Below the pieces are notes generated by a model. The model was not told where the DNA came from. It ran no database searches and worked only from the letters and a program-made list of their open reading frames with translations. This document shows, piece after piece, positions 49,721 to 58,740 of a stretch of DNA of 64,000 nucleotides (the first letter of the stretch is position 1; the number at the start of each line of letters is the position of its first letter). The stretch covers positions 124,001 to 188,000 of the forward strand of contig JAKASL010000001.1 of NCBI GenBank assembly GCA_021819035.1, in the 5' to 3' direction. The position numbers and the translations under genes were made by a program. This DNA comes from an archaeon (lineage in GTDB: Archaea; Thermoproteota; Nitrososphaeria; Nitrososphaerales; Gagatemarchaeaceae).

Positions 49721-49766
49721 CGCTTAACAGGTTAGGGTATCGAACGTATATTTAACCGGGAAAGAC

Positions 49767-49786
49767 GATTTCCAGAAGTGGAAATC
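49767..49786 (-). promoter_or_regulatory. inverted repeat upstream of HTH_10 gene
   Basis: GATTTCCA-GAAG-TGGAAATC: an 8-bp perfect palindrome with 4-nt spacer, ~10 bp upstream of the TATA-like element (49746-49755) of the regulator gene. Candidate operator or activator site. The following stretch to 49894 has no gene. Confidence 0.45.
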
Positions 49787-49894
49787 ACCCTATTGAATCG
49801 TTCCCCTAACGCATTAGGAACGAGCTCTTCGAGTTTAGGACCTTGTCCCGGCTCCCAGGCTCACCGCAGCCGGGCAAGCGGGACATCCCCCTGG

Positions 49895-50422
49895 TCAACC
49901 CTCTGACCGCTTGACCGCTTCGTATACGGACAGCACTTCGAAGAACAGCCTACGCGAGGCGAGCAGCCGGAGCGTGAAGCCCGCTTCCTCGCACGCCCCC
50001 CTCAGCTCCTCCACGTCCGTTCCATCATTGACGAGGAAGACCACCTTCCCGCTCCTGTTCACCGTGCGGAATGCTTCCGACAGAAAGGCCTTCGGGACTT
50101 CCAACGGTCTTCCTCCCTCGACCGCGACGTCTCCGGTCTCGTCCCCCTCCAGGTAGGGGGGGTTGAAAGCAACCAAGTCGAAGCATGAGCTGCGAAGGCA
50201 CGCCGCCCCGTCCGCCAAGACGAAGTTGGTGTCCCGCCTCCAGTCTGTCATGGAAGGTCTGACCAGGTCCGTTCCTACCACGGTCCTGAACCTCTTCGCC
50301 AGTTCGAGGAGGTTCCCACCATTCCCCGCACCAATCTCCAGGCAGCTATCGCCTGAGTATGCGGTCAACGCCCCCCTGAGGAGCGCAGAGTCTTCTGAAG
50401 CGAGGTACGGCTCCCCGCTCAT
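49895..50422 (-). CDS. HemK2/Mtq2-like protein methyltransferase
   Basis: 175 residues. YLASEDSALL opening (EDS), CLEIGAGNGGNLLELA (motif I), VVGTDL (motif II), and LVAFNPPYLEGDE with the NPPY motif of glutamine/adenine N-methyltransferases. The small size matches archaeal HemK2, which methylates the release factor GGQ glutamine together with Trm112. Overlaps the preceding small gene by 4 bp (ATGA). Confidence 0.85.
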   Translation of the reverse strand: MSGEPYLASEDSALLRGALTAYSGDSCLEIGAGNGGNLLELAKRFRTVVGTDLVRPSMTDWRRDTNFVLADGAACLRSSCFDLVAFNPPYLEGDETGDVAVEGGRPLEVPKAFLSEAFRTVNRSGKVVFLVNDGTDVEELRGACEEAGFTLRLLASRRLFFEVLSVYEAVKRSEG

Positions 50423-50682
50423 TCGGTCAGGTCGTCTTCCTTCAGGGACTTGTACTCTGCGGGGGTGAGCACCTGGGTTATGTTCTGGGTCGTATAGTAA
50501 TACGCCGGGGTCCCGTCAGGCGAGGTGGCTAGGCTGTTATCAGGGTTCTGGAGCCTGTATACTTTCACCATAGCAGGCTTTATCCCGAGCACGGTCCCGT
50601 CATCGAGAGCGTAGTAACTGAACCTCTCTTGCAGGGGCTTGAACCCGACGAGCTTCCCCTTTGGCTGAGGTGAAGGTATCAT
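50419..50682 (-). CDS. small conserved protein upstream of hemK2
   Basis: 87 residues: MIPSPQPKGKLVGFKPL, then FSYYALDDGTVLGIKPAMVKV, DGTPAYYYTTQNITQVLTPAEY. Looks like a compact beta-protein with repeated Tyr. No family name known to me. Couples by 4-bp overlap with the HemK2 gene and follows the asparagine-synthase-like gene by 22 bp, so operon member. Confidence 0.6.
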   Translation of the reverse strand: MIPSPQPKGKLVGFKPLQERFSYYALDDGTVLGIKPAMVKVYRLQNPDNSLATSPDGTPAYYYTTQNITQVLTPAEYKSLKEDDLTE

Positions 50683-50704
50683 GGACTGCCTCCGTTCCGG
50701 GCTG

Positions 50705-51403
50705 TTAAAAGGGTGCCTTGGCTACCAGCTTCTGGATCCCAGAGCTGTACTGGGCCGCCTTCTTGGGCTCACAGGCTATCCATTCGGGGACGCCGAGCTC
50801 CACCGCGGCCCTCCTCAGTACAGCCTTCCTGACCCCGTCCGTCAGCTTGAGGGACGTCTGGATGGTCGCTGCATATCCGACGAGCTGTTCGAAGGGGAGC
50901 CTCGGCTCGACCCACCTGGAACAGGCTCTCATGTCTCTGACCCTCCCCCTGCTGAAGTATCCCTCCAAGTCGGCCTCCATCATGGCGGTGGCCGCGTCCG
51001 CCCCCTCTTTGGCCATAACGGCAGAGTATTTCGCATAACCGCCGAACAGTTCGTCTGCAAGCTGGCCCAGGAGAATGACCCGCGCCCCTGCCTCACTCGC
51101 GCTCCGAGAGACGACTGAGTAGAGACACCAGAGGCTCCGGTCCATCAGCGTGGTCTCGAAGGGGAGGTCTACCCCGACGAGTTCTCGCTCCACCGTTTCA
51201 GGGGTGAGCCGGGTGGTCACAAGATCCACCCCCAGGGCGTCGGCTGCCTTGCGGGCTCGTAGCGAGTCCCATGCGCCGTCTGCGTGGGCAGTGCACGCGA
51301 CGAGCCGGGTCTCTGCCGCAGCACACCTCGCCACGACCGAGCTGTCTACCCCTCCGGAAAATGCGACGGCAACCTTCTCCTCGCCGGCGACTGACCTTCT
51401 CAC
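50705..51403 (-). CDS. asparagine-synthase-like PP-loop ATPase without glutaminase domain
   Basis: 232 residues from GTG 51403; open frame extends upstream to the helicase stop without normal start. VAVAFSGGVDSSVVAR is the PP-loop; VILLGQLADELFGGYAKYS is the AsnB-specific GQGADELFGGY segment with A instead of the usual G-x; RLPFEQLVGYAATI follows. The N-terminal Ntn glutaminase of AsnB is absent. Archaeal proteins of this kind are of unknown substrate; could amidate or modify using ammonia. Sits behind the Hel308 gene. Confidence 0.8.
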   Translation of the reverse strand: MRRSVAGEEKVAVAFSGGVDSSVVARCAAAETRLVACTAHADGAWDSLRARKAADALGVDLVTTRLTPETVERELVGVDLPFETTLMDRSLWCLYSVVSRSASEAGARVILLGQLADELFGGYAKYSAVMAKEGADAATAMMEADLEGYFSRGRVRDMRACSRWVEPRLPFEQLVGYAATIQTSLKLTDGVRKAVLRRAAVELGVPEWIACEPKKAAQYSSGIQKLVAKAPF

Positions 51404-51459
51404 CGCAGCCTGGATGCGCCCCGCGAGCTCGCGGGCTGCTCCTCCAATGTGGTCGGGGC

Positions 51460-54400
51460 TCAGCGCCTCTTCACCTGTTCCTTGATCTTCCTCGCGACGG
51501 CTCCTCCCACCTTGTCAACCTTGGCAAGCTCGTCTGCTGACGCCTCTTTCAGGTCCTCGAGTGTCCTGAATCCGGCTGAGTACAGGGCACGCGCCCTCAC
51601 CCTCCCGACCCCGCCGACCGTCGTGAGCTCCACAAGCTCCCTCCCGACACCGCTCGCCACCCTCCTCCTCAGAGTTTCTGACTGCTTCACCATGTCAGGG
51701 AGTTTGAACAGCTTGCAGAGCTCTCCAAGAGCGTGGAGGAGCCAGTCGGCGTTGTCGACCGCTCTGTGCATGTCGCCCGGCTCCACGCCAAGCCTCGTCA
51801 AGAGCTCCTCCTCCCTCCATTCTTCTATCCATCCATGGAGCGCCATGACGCTCCTCACATCCTGGAGGGCCCTGTCGTAATCGGAGAACTCCCTCGTAGT
51901 ATGCCTCGCCAGCATCTCGGGAGCATGCTCTTCCATGAACGTCATGGCCTGTTCGTAGTCCTTGCTTCTCAGAGGGAACTTCGGTTCAAAGTCCGGCGCT
52001 GAGGCGACCAGGTGCAGCAGACCAGCGGTGTAGTCTCTCCCAGGCTCGGCGCGCCTCACTGCGTCCCTGAATAGGACTGCGGTGGCCGGGTCTATGTAGA
52101 GGACAGAAACCCTGGTCCCGAAGTCCGTCGCATAGAAGAGCTCTCCGTGGGACTCGAGCAGCTTCTCGGAGAGAAGGTAGCCGAGGGCCTTCTCGGTCAG
52201 CCTCGATACCTCAGCCTGGCCGGTCTCCCTGGCTAGCAGGGTCTCCCTGAAGAGGCTGTCGAGGCGACCCTTCGAGAGGCCCCTCCCCGTTGCTACGGTC
52301 GCCAGCGTGTGCGACCGCATCGACGCCTCGTCCGACAGCCTGGACTTTATCGGCTCGGGGGGCTCTTTCGTGTAATGTGCCAGGAAGTCCGCGGCGAGCT
52401 GCGAGGGGGGCGGGACCATCACCGTCTCCCCATGGTCGTCGTACTGGGGCCTCCCTGCCCTGCCTGCCATCTGTCTGTATTCCAGCACCGAAATCTCCGA
52501 GTTCCCTCCCTTTTCGACGTCGTAGCGGGTCATGTCTGCTATCACAACCCTTCGTGCCGGGAGGTTCACGCCAGCCGAGTTATGCACTACAAAGGATCCA
52601 ACATAGCTAGAGTGCCCTTCAACCTCGAGGTTGTGAACCATGCCGGAGTATTGTTCGGACTCGATTTTTCTGATAGGCATGTAGTAGAAGTCATCGTCGA
52701 CATGCCCTCTGTTGAATTCGCGGTTAACATCGACGGCGCGTCTGGGTTTGAGGAGGACTGTCTCAGCGAATCTATGGTATTGGCTCCCTGATATCGAAAC
52801 AGTATAGAGGTCTTGCCGATGTGTCATCTTTAGCTTCCCACTCGACTTCTTCCTCGCCCTCCGGCTTACCTTGAGAGAGGGCATGTATCCCATCTTGACG
52901 AGAATTGCAAAGAGCTGCTTGGCCAAGGCTCTGGAAGTGGTGTCTAGTCTTGCCGATTTGGGACCATTTCTGGCCACGTTGCCATCTCCTTTCCAGACTC
53001 CCCTGACTAGACTTGAGAGCTTCTCAACCGGGAGGAGCAGGAACTCATGTGGAATTCTCTTCTCAGGAGCCTTGGTCCCGAACATTTCCCTGAACAGGGA
53101 GGCGAGGTGCTTTGAGCAGGCGTATACCCTCCGCCTATGTCTCGTTGTGTCTTCGACTGTGGGAACCAAGCCGAGGTTTTTGAACCATTTTACGGTCAGG
53201 GACGTGAGTTCATCCTCTTTTGTACCAAACGTGAAATATACTTGCCCCTGTGGCTCACTGAACCCTTCCGCCAAGTACATCCCAAGTTGCTCAAGGTCCC
53301 TTGAAGTCAACCCTATGCTTTTCACCTTCAGACGTGACCAATGGCTGCCGAGCGCCCCTCCTTGGTTCCGGAGGGGACCAATCCGTGGTAGAGTCAGCCT
53401 CTCCATGTCTGATACTGTCTTGATTCTTGGAAACACTACCATATCGCCCGGCTTCAAGTTCTTCGCTTCGGTCCACTCCGGCTCAGAGTATGTCCACCAG
53501 TGCCTGTTCTCCAACTTGCTATGGATAGAATGGCGTACCTTTGTGACTCTCAGAGCCCTATGCTCTGGGGTCATCCTCATTGGAAGCTGGAACCAAGGTG
53601 TCACGCGCAACAGTGGTCCATCGTACGGCCTCGAAGTCGGGCCGATGACTTTCTCGAATGTATTACCATGCGTGAGAACACGGTCGTTGACGCCGAGTTC
53701 TTGGATCTGTACCGGGCCCGGATTCCCAAAAATCTCCTCACCGGTTGGCAAACAAAGTGTCGGAGTAGCGGACAATAGTTTGATCGCCCTGGCCCTGTAA
53801 TACTCTTCTACGACCCTCCTGTGCTCGCCCTCGAGTCCGGCATGGTGGAATGCAGATCCCTTGGCCACGACCTCGGCCAGGAGCCTGCTCAGGCTTGTCT
53901 CTTCTCCCGATGCAAGGATCTTCCTGGACGCCTCGGAGACCGCCTTCTTCTCGTCCGGGCTCAGATACCTCTGAGTGAGCTCTGCCGTTCTGGTCGCCAG
54001 GCTCACCGCCCTGCGCCTTGTGCTCGCGAATATCAGCGACTGGCCTCCCTCCTTCACCGTGTCCATGGCGACGTCTATGGGAGAGCCGTAGGTCGACCTG
54101 GGGATGGGCTTCTCGTCCCCGTCGGCGAAGACCACTCTGCCGTAGTCGTAGACCCCTTCCTTCAGGGGGACAGGGCGCCAGTCCATCTCGACCGGAGTTG
54201 CGTGGAGCCACTCCCCTATCGTCTTCGCGTTGCTGATGGTCGCCGAGAGTGCGAGCAGCTGCGCATCCAGGCCGAGGTGGACGACCTTCGTGAGGATCAT
54301 CTCCAAGGTGGGCCCCCTCCTGTCGTTTCCTGCCAGGTGTACTTCGTCGGCGACGAACAGCCCCACGGAGTTGACCCATGACGCCCTGTGCCTCATCACC

Positions 54401-54780
54401 GAGTCGAACCGCTCGTTGGTGAGAACTACGACGTCAGCTTTCCCGAGGGTCTCGCCACTCGAGTCGTAGTCCCCGGTCGAGATGGTTGTGCGTATGCCGA
54501 ACCTGGCCAGTTCAGAGAATTCGGCGTACTTCTCAGAAGCAAGCGCCCTCAGAGGGGCGAGATACACCACTTTCCTCCTCTCCAGCTTCGCCCTGAAGTA
54601 GGCAGACATCAGGGCGAGCAACGTCTTTCCGGAGGCAGTAGGGGACGAAACCACCAGGCTCTTCCCTTCGAAGAGCCCAGCGCGTATCGCCTGCTCCTGA
54701 GGAGGGTAGAGCTCGGTGATGCCCTTCTCCTTTACGAACTGGATTAACTCCTCTGGGGCCTTTATCTCGTCTACCTTCAC
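51460..54780 (-). CDS. hel308: Hel308/Ski2-like DNA helicase interrupted by an intein
   Basis: A 1106-residue precursor; extein 714 residues after removing 392. Q motif LYPPQEQAIRAG, Walker A SSPTASGKTLLALM, DEVH box FVADEVHLAG, motif III LLALSATISNA, motif V ATPTL|SAGVNLPARR (interrupted), motif VI YRQMAGRAGRPQ. C-terminal ratchet and a helix-hairpin-helix (LTTVGGVGRVRARALYSAGF). Unwinds lagging-strand forks in repair. Downstream of mcm in the same orientation. Confidence 0.92.
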   Translation of the reverse strand: MKVDEIKAPEELIQFVKEKGITELYPPQEQAIRAGLFEGKSLVVSSPTASGKTLLALMSAYFRAKLERRKVVYLAPLRALASEKYAEFSELARFGIRTTISTGDYDSSGETLGKADVVVLTNERFDSVMRHRASWVNSVGLFVADEVHLAGNDRRGPTLEMILTKVVHLGLDAQLLALSATISNAKTIGEWLHATPVEMDWRPVPLKEGVYDYGRVVFADGDEKPIPRSTYGSPIDVAMDTVKEGGQSLIFASTRRRAVSLATRTAELTQRYLSPDEKKAVSEASRKILASGEETSLSRLLAEVVAKGSAFHHAGLEGEHRRVVEEYYRARAIKLLSATPTLCLPTGEEIFGNPGPVQIQELGVNDRVLTHGNTFEKVIGPTSRPYDGPLLRVTPWFQLPMRMTPEHRALRVTKVRHSIHSKLENRHWWTYSEPEWTEAKNLKPGDMVVFPRIKTVSDMERLTLPRIGPLRNQGGALGSHWSRLKVKSIGLTSRDLEQLGMYLAEGFSEPQGQVYFTFGTKEDELTSLTVKWFKNLGLVPTVEDTTRHRRRVYACSKHLASLFREMFGTKAPEKRIPHEFLLLPVEKLSSLVRGVWKGDGNVARNGPKSARLDTTSRALAKQLFAILVKMGYMPSLKVSRRARKKSSGKLKMTHRQDLYTVSISGSQYHRFAETVLLKPRRAVDVNREFNRGHVDDDFYYMPIRKIESEQYSGMVHNLEVEGHSSYVGSFVVHNSAGVNLPARRVVIADMTRYDVEKGGNSEISVLEYRQMAGRAGRPQYDDHGETVMVPPPSQLAADFLAHYTKEPPEPIKSRLSDEASMRSHTLATVATGRGLSKGRLDSLFRETLLARETGQAEVSRLTEKALGYLLSEKLLESHGELFYATDFGTRVSVLYIDPATAVLFRDAVRRAEPGRDYTAGLLHLVASAPDFEPKFPLRSKDYEQAMTFMEEHAPEMLARHTTREFSDYDRALQDVRSVMALHGWIEEWREEELLTRLGVEPGDMHRAVDNADWLLHALGELCKLFKLPDMVKQSETLRRRVASGVGRELVELTTVGGVGRVRARALYSAGFRTLEDLKEASADELAKVDKVGGAVARKIKEQVKRR
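52579..53754 (-). mobile_element. intein with LAGLIDADG-type endonuclease in Hel308 motif V
   Basis: 392 codons. Begins with Cys343 (CLPTGEEIF) after SATPTL and ends VGSFVVHN before Ser (SAGVNLPAR). Block B is MTPEHRALRV (T-x-x-H). Endonuclease-like motifs are DLEQLGMYLAEGFS and LVRGVWKGDGN; the first lacks the canonical D/G pattern. Base composition in this stretch is visibly less GC-rich than the flanking helicase. Confidence 0.92.
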
Positions 54781-54868
54781 GGATGCCCACCTATCATCTG
54801 GCTGCCATGAGAGTCAGGCTGATGGCTCTCTGCGCTTCCAACGCTCCCCTGCACCTCGCGATTCCATC

Positions 54869-56917
54869 CTAGGCGCCCAGCCTGCGGATGTAGCCCGGCT
54901 TCGACTCGTACACCATGCCTTCCCTGAACATGGTCCTTATCATCTTCTCCGCGTCTTCGTCAGCAAATTTCGCCTTCACAAGCTCCTCCTTGAACAGCTT
55001 GCGCTCGACAGGTTTCTTCTCAGGGCCTTCCAGGGCCTTCAGCACCTCGAGCGCGGACCTGAGATTCTTGGTCTCTCCAGCCGGCTTCCCGAGCTGGATC
55101 CCGAAATCGGTCTTCTTCGTCGCCGCGTCGGTGAGGATGTCCTCCACCATCCTGTTCATCAGGCCTATGGCTGCGAGAGCGTCCTCTTCAGTGACTTCAT
55201 CCCTGAGTAGTACCTTCGCCCGAGCGGTCGAGATCCTGATCAGGGCCTCAAGCGTCCTCAGCGTGGGAGGGATCGAGTCTTCTGTCCCGCTCGACCTCCT
55301 CAGGTCGAGGTAGTACTCCCTTATCCTGTCCATGGCCCCCTTCGTGAGCGTCGGAGAAATCCTCTTGGCGAAGGCCAGGTACTTCTTCAGGAGGCTGAAC
55401 TCGATCGGCGGAGGGGCTGTGTACGACCGGCGGGCGTGCACTGACAGGATGTGACTGGCCAGCTTCTCGTCGTCCGCGGGGGTGGGCTGGTCCCTGAAGA
55501 CGAAGATGATGTCGAACCTCGTCAGCAACGGAATAGGGAGGGTCCCTATGTTTTCGATGAGGTTCTGGAACGGGTTGTACCGCCCCAACACAGGATTGCA
55601 GGCCGCAAGGATGGCCGTCCTCGCGTTAAGCGTCGCGTAAATCCCGCCCTTCGCGATTGTCACCGTCTGCTGTTCCATCATCTCATGGAGCGCTGTCCTG
55701 TCCTCAGGTTTCATCTTCTCGAACTCGTCTATCGCTGCAATGCCGAGGTCGGCCAGGACGACCACCCCTGCTTCGAGCATCAGCACGTTCTTCTCCCTGA
55801 TCACGGCCGCGGAGAGGCCAGCGGCAGTGGTCCCCCTCCCTGAGGCGTAGAGGCCGCGCGGCGCGACCTGAGACGCGAACTTCAGCAACTCTGACTTCCC
55901 GGTCCCAGGATCGCCGACGAACAACGCGTTGATGTCTCCCCTCAGCTTTGTCCCGTCGGGGAGCGACGTCGCGCTCCCGCCTACAAGCAGAAGGAGAATC
56001 GCTTCCTTCTCCTGTTGGTGACCCAGGATGACGGGGGCGATAGAGTTGACGAGGTTCTCGTAGGCATCCGGTGCGGCCGCTATGTTCCTGATCAGTTCCT
56101 CGTCCTCCTTCGTCACGAGCACCTGATCCGGCTCCTTCCCCTTTACTTCGACGTGGTTGCAGTCGACCTGCGACCTGAACAGCCTCGTTCTTACCTGGCC
56201 GAGGGTGTAGTCGGGGACTGCTCTTACTACTCCGGTGAGCATCACCCTGTCCCCCGGCCTCGCCATGTTCACGATATCCCCTTCAACATTGACGTCGAAG
56301 AACTGCGGGAGCTGACCAGGGGGGAGCTCCTCGGGGAGCTCCTGGATCCTGAGCACCTGGAAGTCGACGAACTTGGAACGCTTCTTATCGAGCTCAAAGT
56401 TCCTCACCTCGCCGCAGAGCTCGCACTTCGGGGGACGCTTGAGGACCATGTCGTCCTGCTCTTGGTAGGTGAGGTGGCCGCTCGGGCAGACCCACGCCGC
56501 CTCCGTCATCATGGGCCTGAGCTCAGAAGTCCTTACCACCATCCCTGAAACGGCGAGCATGCGGTCGATGTACGAAGTGTCAACTTTCCTTAGCGGCACC
56601 AGGTCAGGGAGGTTCCTCAGCCGGACTGTCAGCTCCCGCTTGACCCTGTCGGCATAGAGAGCGTTCTCGCTCCTCATGGTCTCGAAGGCGGCTATCTTGA
56701 AAGAACCGAGGGACGAGTCAGGCTCCATGAGTAGCCTGTTCGCCAGGTCGTTGTTGTATCGCAGGAGGTCGCCGAAGTCGACGACCAGGGACTTGCCGTC
56801 TGTCGCTATGAGCTGCGAAATCTTGCTCCTGTATACTGGGGCCCCGTCCCGGTCGAGGACCGACTTCAGGAAGTCCTCGAACTGTTCTGAGAGCTTACCG
56901 CTGGTGAGCGTAGCCAC
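54869..56917 (-). CDS. mcm: MCM replicative helicase
   Basis: 682 residues from GTG 56917, directly after the GINS stop. N-terminal OB/zinc part with CPSGH...CELCGE zinc finger (residues ~137-163); AAA+ core Walker A GDPGTGKSELLKF, Walker B VLADLGIAAIDEFEKM, arginine finger PLLTRFDIIF; C-terminal winged helix. Forms hexamers unwinding DNA at the fork with GINS and Cdc45/RecJ. Full length, no intein. Confidence 0.96.
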   Translation of the reverse strand: MATLTSGKLSEQFEDFLKSVLDRDGAPVYRSKISQLIATDGKSLVVDFGDLLRYNNDLANRLLMEPDSSLGSFKIAAFETMRSENALYADRVKRELTVRLRNLPDLVPLRKVDTSYIDRMLAVSGMVVRTSELRPMMTEAAWVCPSGHLTYQEQDDMVLKRPPKCELCGEVRNFELDKKRSKFVDFQVLRIQELPEELPPGQLPQFFDVNVEGDIVNMARPGDRVMLTGVVRAVPDYTLGQVRTRLFRSQVDCNHVEVKGKEPDQVLVTKEDEELIRNIAAAPDAYENLVNSIAPVILGHQQEKEAILLLLVGGSATSLPDGTKLRGDINALFVGDPGTGKSELLKFASQVAPRGLYASGRGTTAAGLSAAVIREKNVLMLEAGVVVLADLGIAAIDEFEKMKPEDRTALHEMMEQQTVTIAKGGIYATLNARTAILAACNPVLGRYNPFQNLIENIGTLPIPLLTRFDIIFVFRDQPTPADDEKLASHILSVHARRSYTAPPPIEFSLLKKYLAFAKRISPTLTKGAMDRIREYYLDLRRSSGTEDSIPPTLRTLEALIRISTARAKVLLRDEVTEEDALAAIGLMNRMVEDILTDAATKKTDFGIQLGKPAGETKNLRSALEVLKALEGPEKKPVERKLFKEELVKAKFADEDAEKMIRTMFREGMVYESKPGYIRRLGA

Positions 56918-57535
56918 TTAGCTCGAGCCCCCAAGCAGTCCTGCCTTCCACTCCTTGGAAAGTGACTGAGATAAGGCGAAGAACTCTCTCTCCTCAGGGG
57001 TGAGCTTGTCCGCCAGGGTCGAGGCTGGGGTCGACGAGCTGGAGAGCGAAAGGAGCTTGCTTAGCCTTATCCCGATAAGGTCGTAGCAGATGACCCGCAG
57101 TCTTTCCAGTTCCTCCCTCCTTGCCTTCCCCTCGGCCACGGCGGCCCTGAGCGCGCCCAGGCGCCTCCTCATCCTCAGGTAGAAATCCTGTGCCAGCCCT
57201 GAAAGCTGCAGCGGTCCCATCATCTTCTCCTTGCTGAGGGAGTTGAAGACCTCGTTCTCGAAGGGGGCCTCCGACGGCTCAGCCATGCCTTGTGCAACCA
57301 GCTCGTCCAATACCCATCTGGGGAGTTCGACCGCATCCCCCTCGGACAGCTTCTCGACCTGGAAGTCGCCGACATCGAGGTTCTCGAGGGATGACCGCAT
57401 CTTCGCCCTGGCCGTCCCTAGCAGGTACTCCCTCTCCCTGCGCTCGAGCATCTGTCTCAGGGCGACCCGTTCATCGGACAAACCAGGCAACAAGTGGCCC
57501 GCCTCGATAATAAACGTTGGGCGCTCGATCGACAT
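56918..57535 (-). CDS. GINS complex subunit (B-A order, Gins23-like)
   Basis: 205 residues from ATG 57535 (another ATG 15 nt earlier). A beta-rich B domain comes early (EGDAVELPRWVLDELVAQGM, residues ~67-87) and the helical A domain later (QDFYLRMRRRLGAL, ICYDLIGIRLSKLLSL, LTPEEREFFALSQSL). In archaea Gins51 has A-then-B, Gins23 B-then-A, so this is Gins23-like, though the helical N-terminal ~50 residues are extra. Immediately before mcm, so CMG assembly genes are coupled. Confidence 0.75.
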   Translation of the reverse strand: MSIERPTFIIEAGHLLPGLSDERVALRQMLERREREYLLGTARAKMRSSLENLDVGDFQVEKLSEGDAVELPRWVLDELVAQGMAEPSEAPFENEVFNSLSKEKMMGPLQLSGLAQDFYLRMRRRLGALRAAVAEGKARREELERLRVICYDLIGIRLSKLLSLSSSSTPASTLADKLTPEEREFFALSQSLSKEWKAGLLGGSS

Positions 57536-57696
57536 GAGACCTCGCTTCACTCCGTCCCATATGCCGCCTCCAGACGCCGGCGCCTATGGCGCGTCGGCGG
57601 ACGCCTCGTATGGGGACAGAAGCTTTTGGCCCACCGATGTCGCCCAGGGGAAGCTGGAACGCGTCGCTGTCCTCGACAGGGTCTCCTTTTCCTTGA

Positions 57697-57708
57697 ACGG
57701 ATAAATAA
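57697..57708 (+). promoter_or_regulatory. TATA-like box upstream of rfcS
   Basis: ACGGATAAATAA lies ~25 nt ahead of a short in-frame ATG (57733) that reads 11 codons to TAG just before the rfcS ATG at 57770. The tiny ORF could be a leader, or the start may be 57785 (MMWVEKYRP). Confidence 0.4.
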
Positions 57709-57769
57709 GAACCGGATGCCAGTCTTCTCGGAGATGCGGAACTTCTGGGCGACGCGAGGGATGGACTAG

Positions 57770-58738
57770 ATGCCGCTTTCAGAGATGATGTGGGTGGAGA
57801 AGTACAGGCCGTCTACCATGGCGGAGCTCGTCGACCAGGAGTCGGTCAAGCAGAGGCTCGAGGCGCTCCTACGGAAGAAAGAACAACTCCCCCACCTGCT
57901 CTTCGCAGGCCCCCCTGGCTCGGGGAAGACCACTACCGCAATGATAATCGCTAGGCAGATACTCGGCGAACCATGGCGGGACTACACGCTCTCGCTCAAC
58001 GCCAGCGACGAGCGAGGGATAGACGTGGTTAGGGAGAGGATCAAGACCTTCGCCAGGTTCGCAGACAGGAGGGAAGGTGTGCCATACAGACTGGTTATTC
58101 TCGACGAAAGCGACGAGATGACTTCCGACGGCCAGACCGCCCTCCGCCGCATCATGGAGGAGAACTCCGAGCACACCCGTTTCATCCTCATCTGCAACTA
58201 TTCGTCAGGTATAATCGAGCCTCTGCAGAGCCGGTGCGCGATCTTCAGGTTCCAGAGATACGGTGAAGGACCAGTGGTGGAGCACCTGAAGGCAATCGCG
58301 AGGAAGGAGCGGCTGAAACACTCGGGGGAGTCCGCGTTCGCCGCGATTTACGAAGCCACCCAGGGCGACCTGAGACAGGCGATCAACATGCTGCAGGCCG
58401 CATCAGCCACAGGCGAAATCACCCTGGACTCGGTGAAATCCGTGACCGGCGCCGCTGTGAAAGGGCGCGTAGCGGACGTCATGGAGGCGGCCCTCGGCGG
58501 CGACTTCGAAACAGCGAGGTCGAAGATGGTGGAGCTTACACGGGTCTACGGCGTCCCGGAGCGAGATTTCCTGAAGTACGCCAACGAGTCCCTGGGGGGC
58601 CTCAAGGCTCCGGAACTAGGCAAGGTCATATCCATCCTCGCCGAGTACGACTTCCGCCTCGTGCAGGGGTCGCAGCCTGAGCTCCAACTCACCGCAATGC
58701 TCGCCCAGATCTCCTCGCTGAAGGAGAAGGCAAGCTAG
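57770..58738 (+). CDS. rfcS: replication factor C small subunit
   Basis: 322 residues; MWVEKYRPSTMAELVDQES opening, Walker A FAGPPGSGKTTTAMI, Walker B LVILDESDEMTSDGQTALRR (DESD in place of DEAD), SRC motif PLQSRCAIFRF, and QGDLRQAINMLQ. Four copies pair with RfcL to load PCNA. Stop is 2 nt from the HisRS start, so both genes form a transcript. Confidence 0.96.
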   Translation: MPLSEMMWVEKYRPSTMAELVDQESVKQRLEALLRKKEQLPHLLFAGPPGSGKTTTAMIIARQILGEPWRDYTLSLNASDERGIDVVRERIKTFARFADRREGVPYRLVILDESDEMTSDGQTALRRIMEENSEHTRFILICNYSSGIIEPLQSRCAIFRFQRYGEGPVVEHLKAIARKERLKHSGESAFAAIYEATQGDLRQAINMLQAASATGEITLDSVKSVTGAAVKGRVADVMEAALGGDFETARSKMVELTRVYGVPERDFLKYANESLGGLKAPELGKVISILAEYDFRLVQGSQPELQLTAMLAQISSLKEKAS

Positions 58739-58740
58739 AG

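Noticed and set aside
53738-54379. 213-codon minus-strand open frame within hel308
   Set aside because: Out-of-frame shadow of the helicase, which has all its motifs in the other frame.
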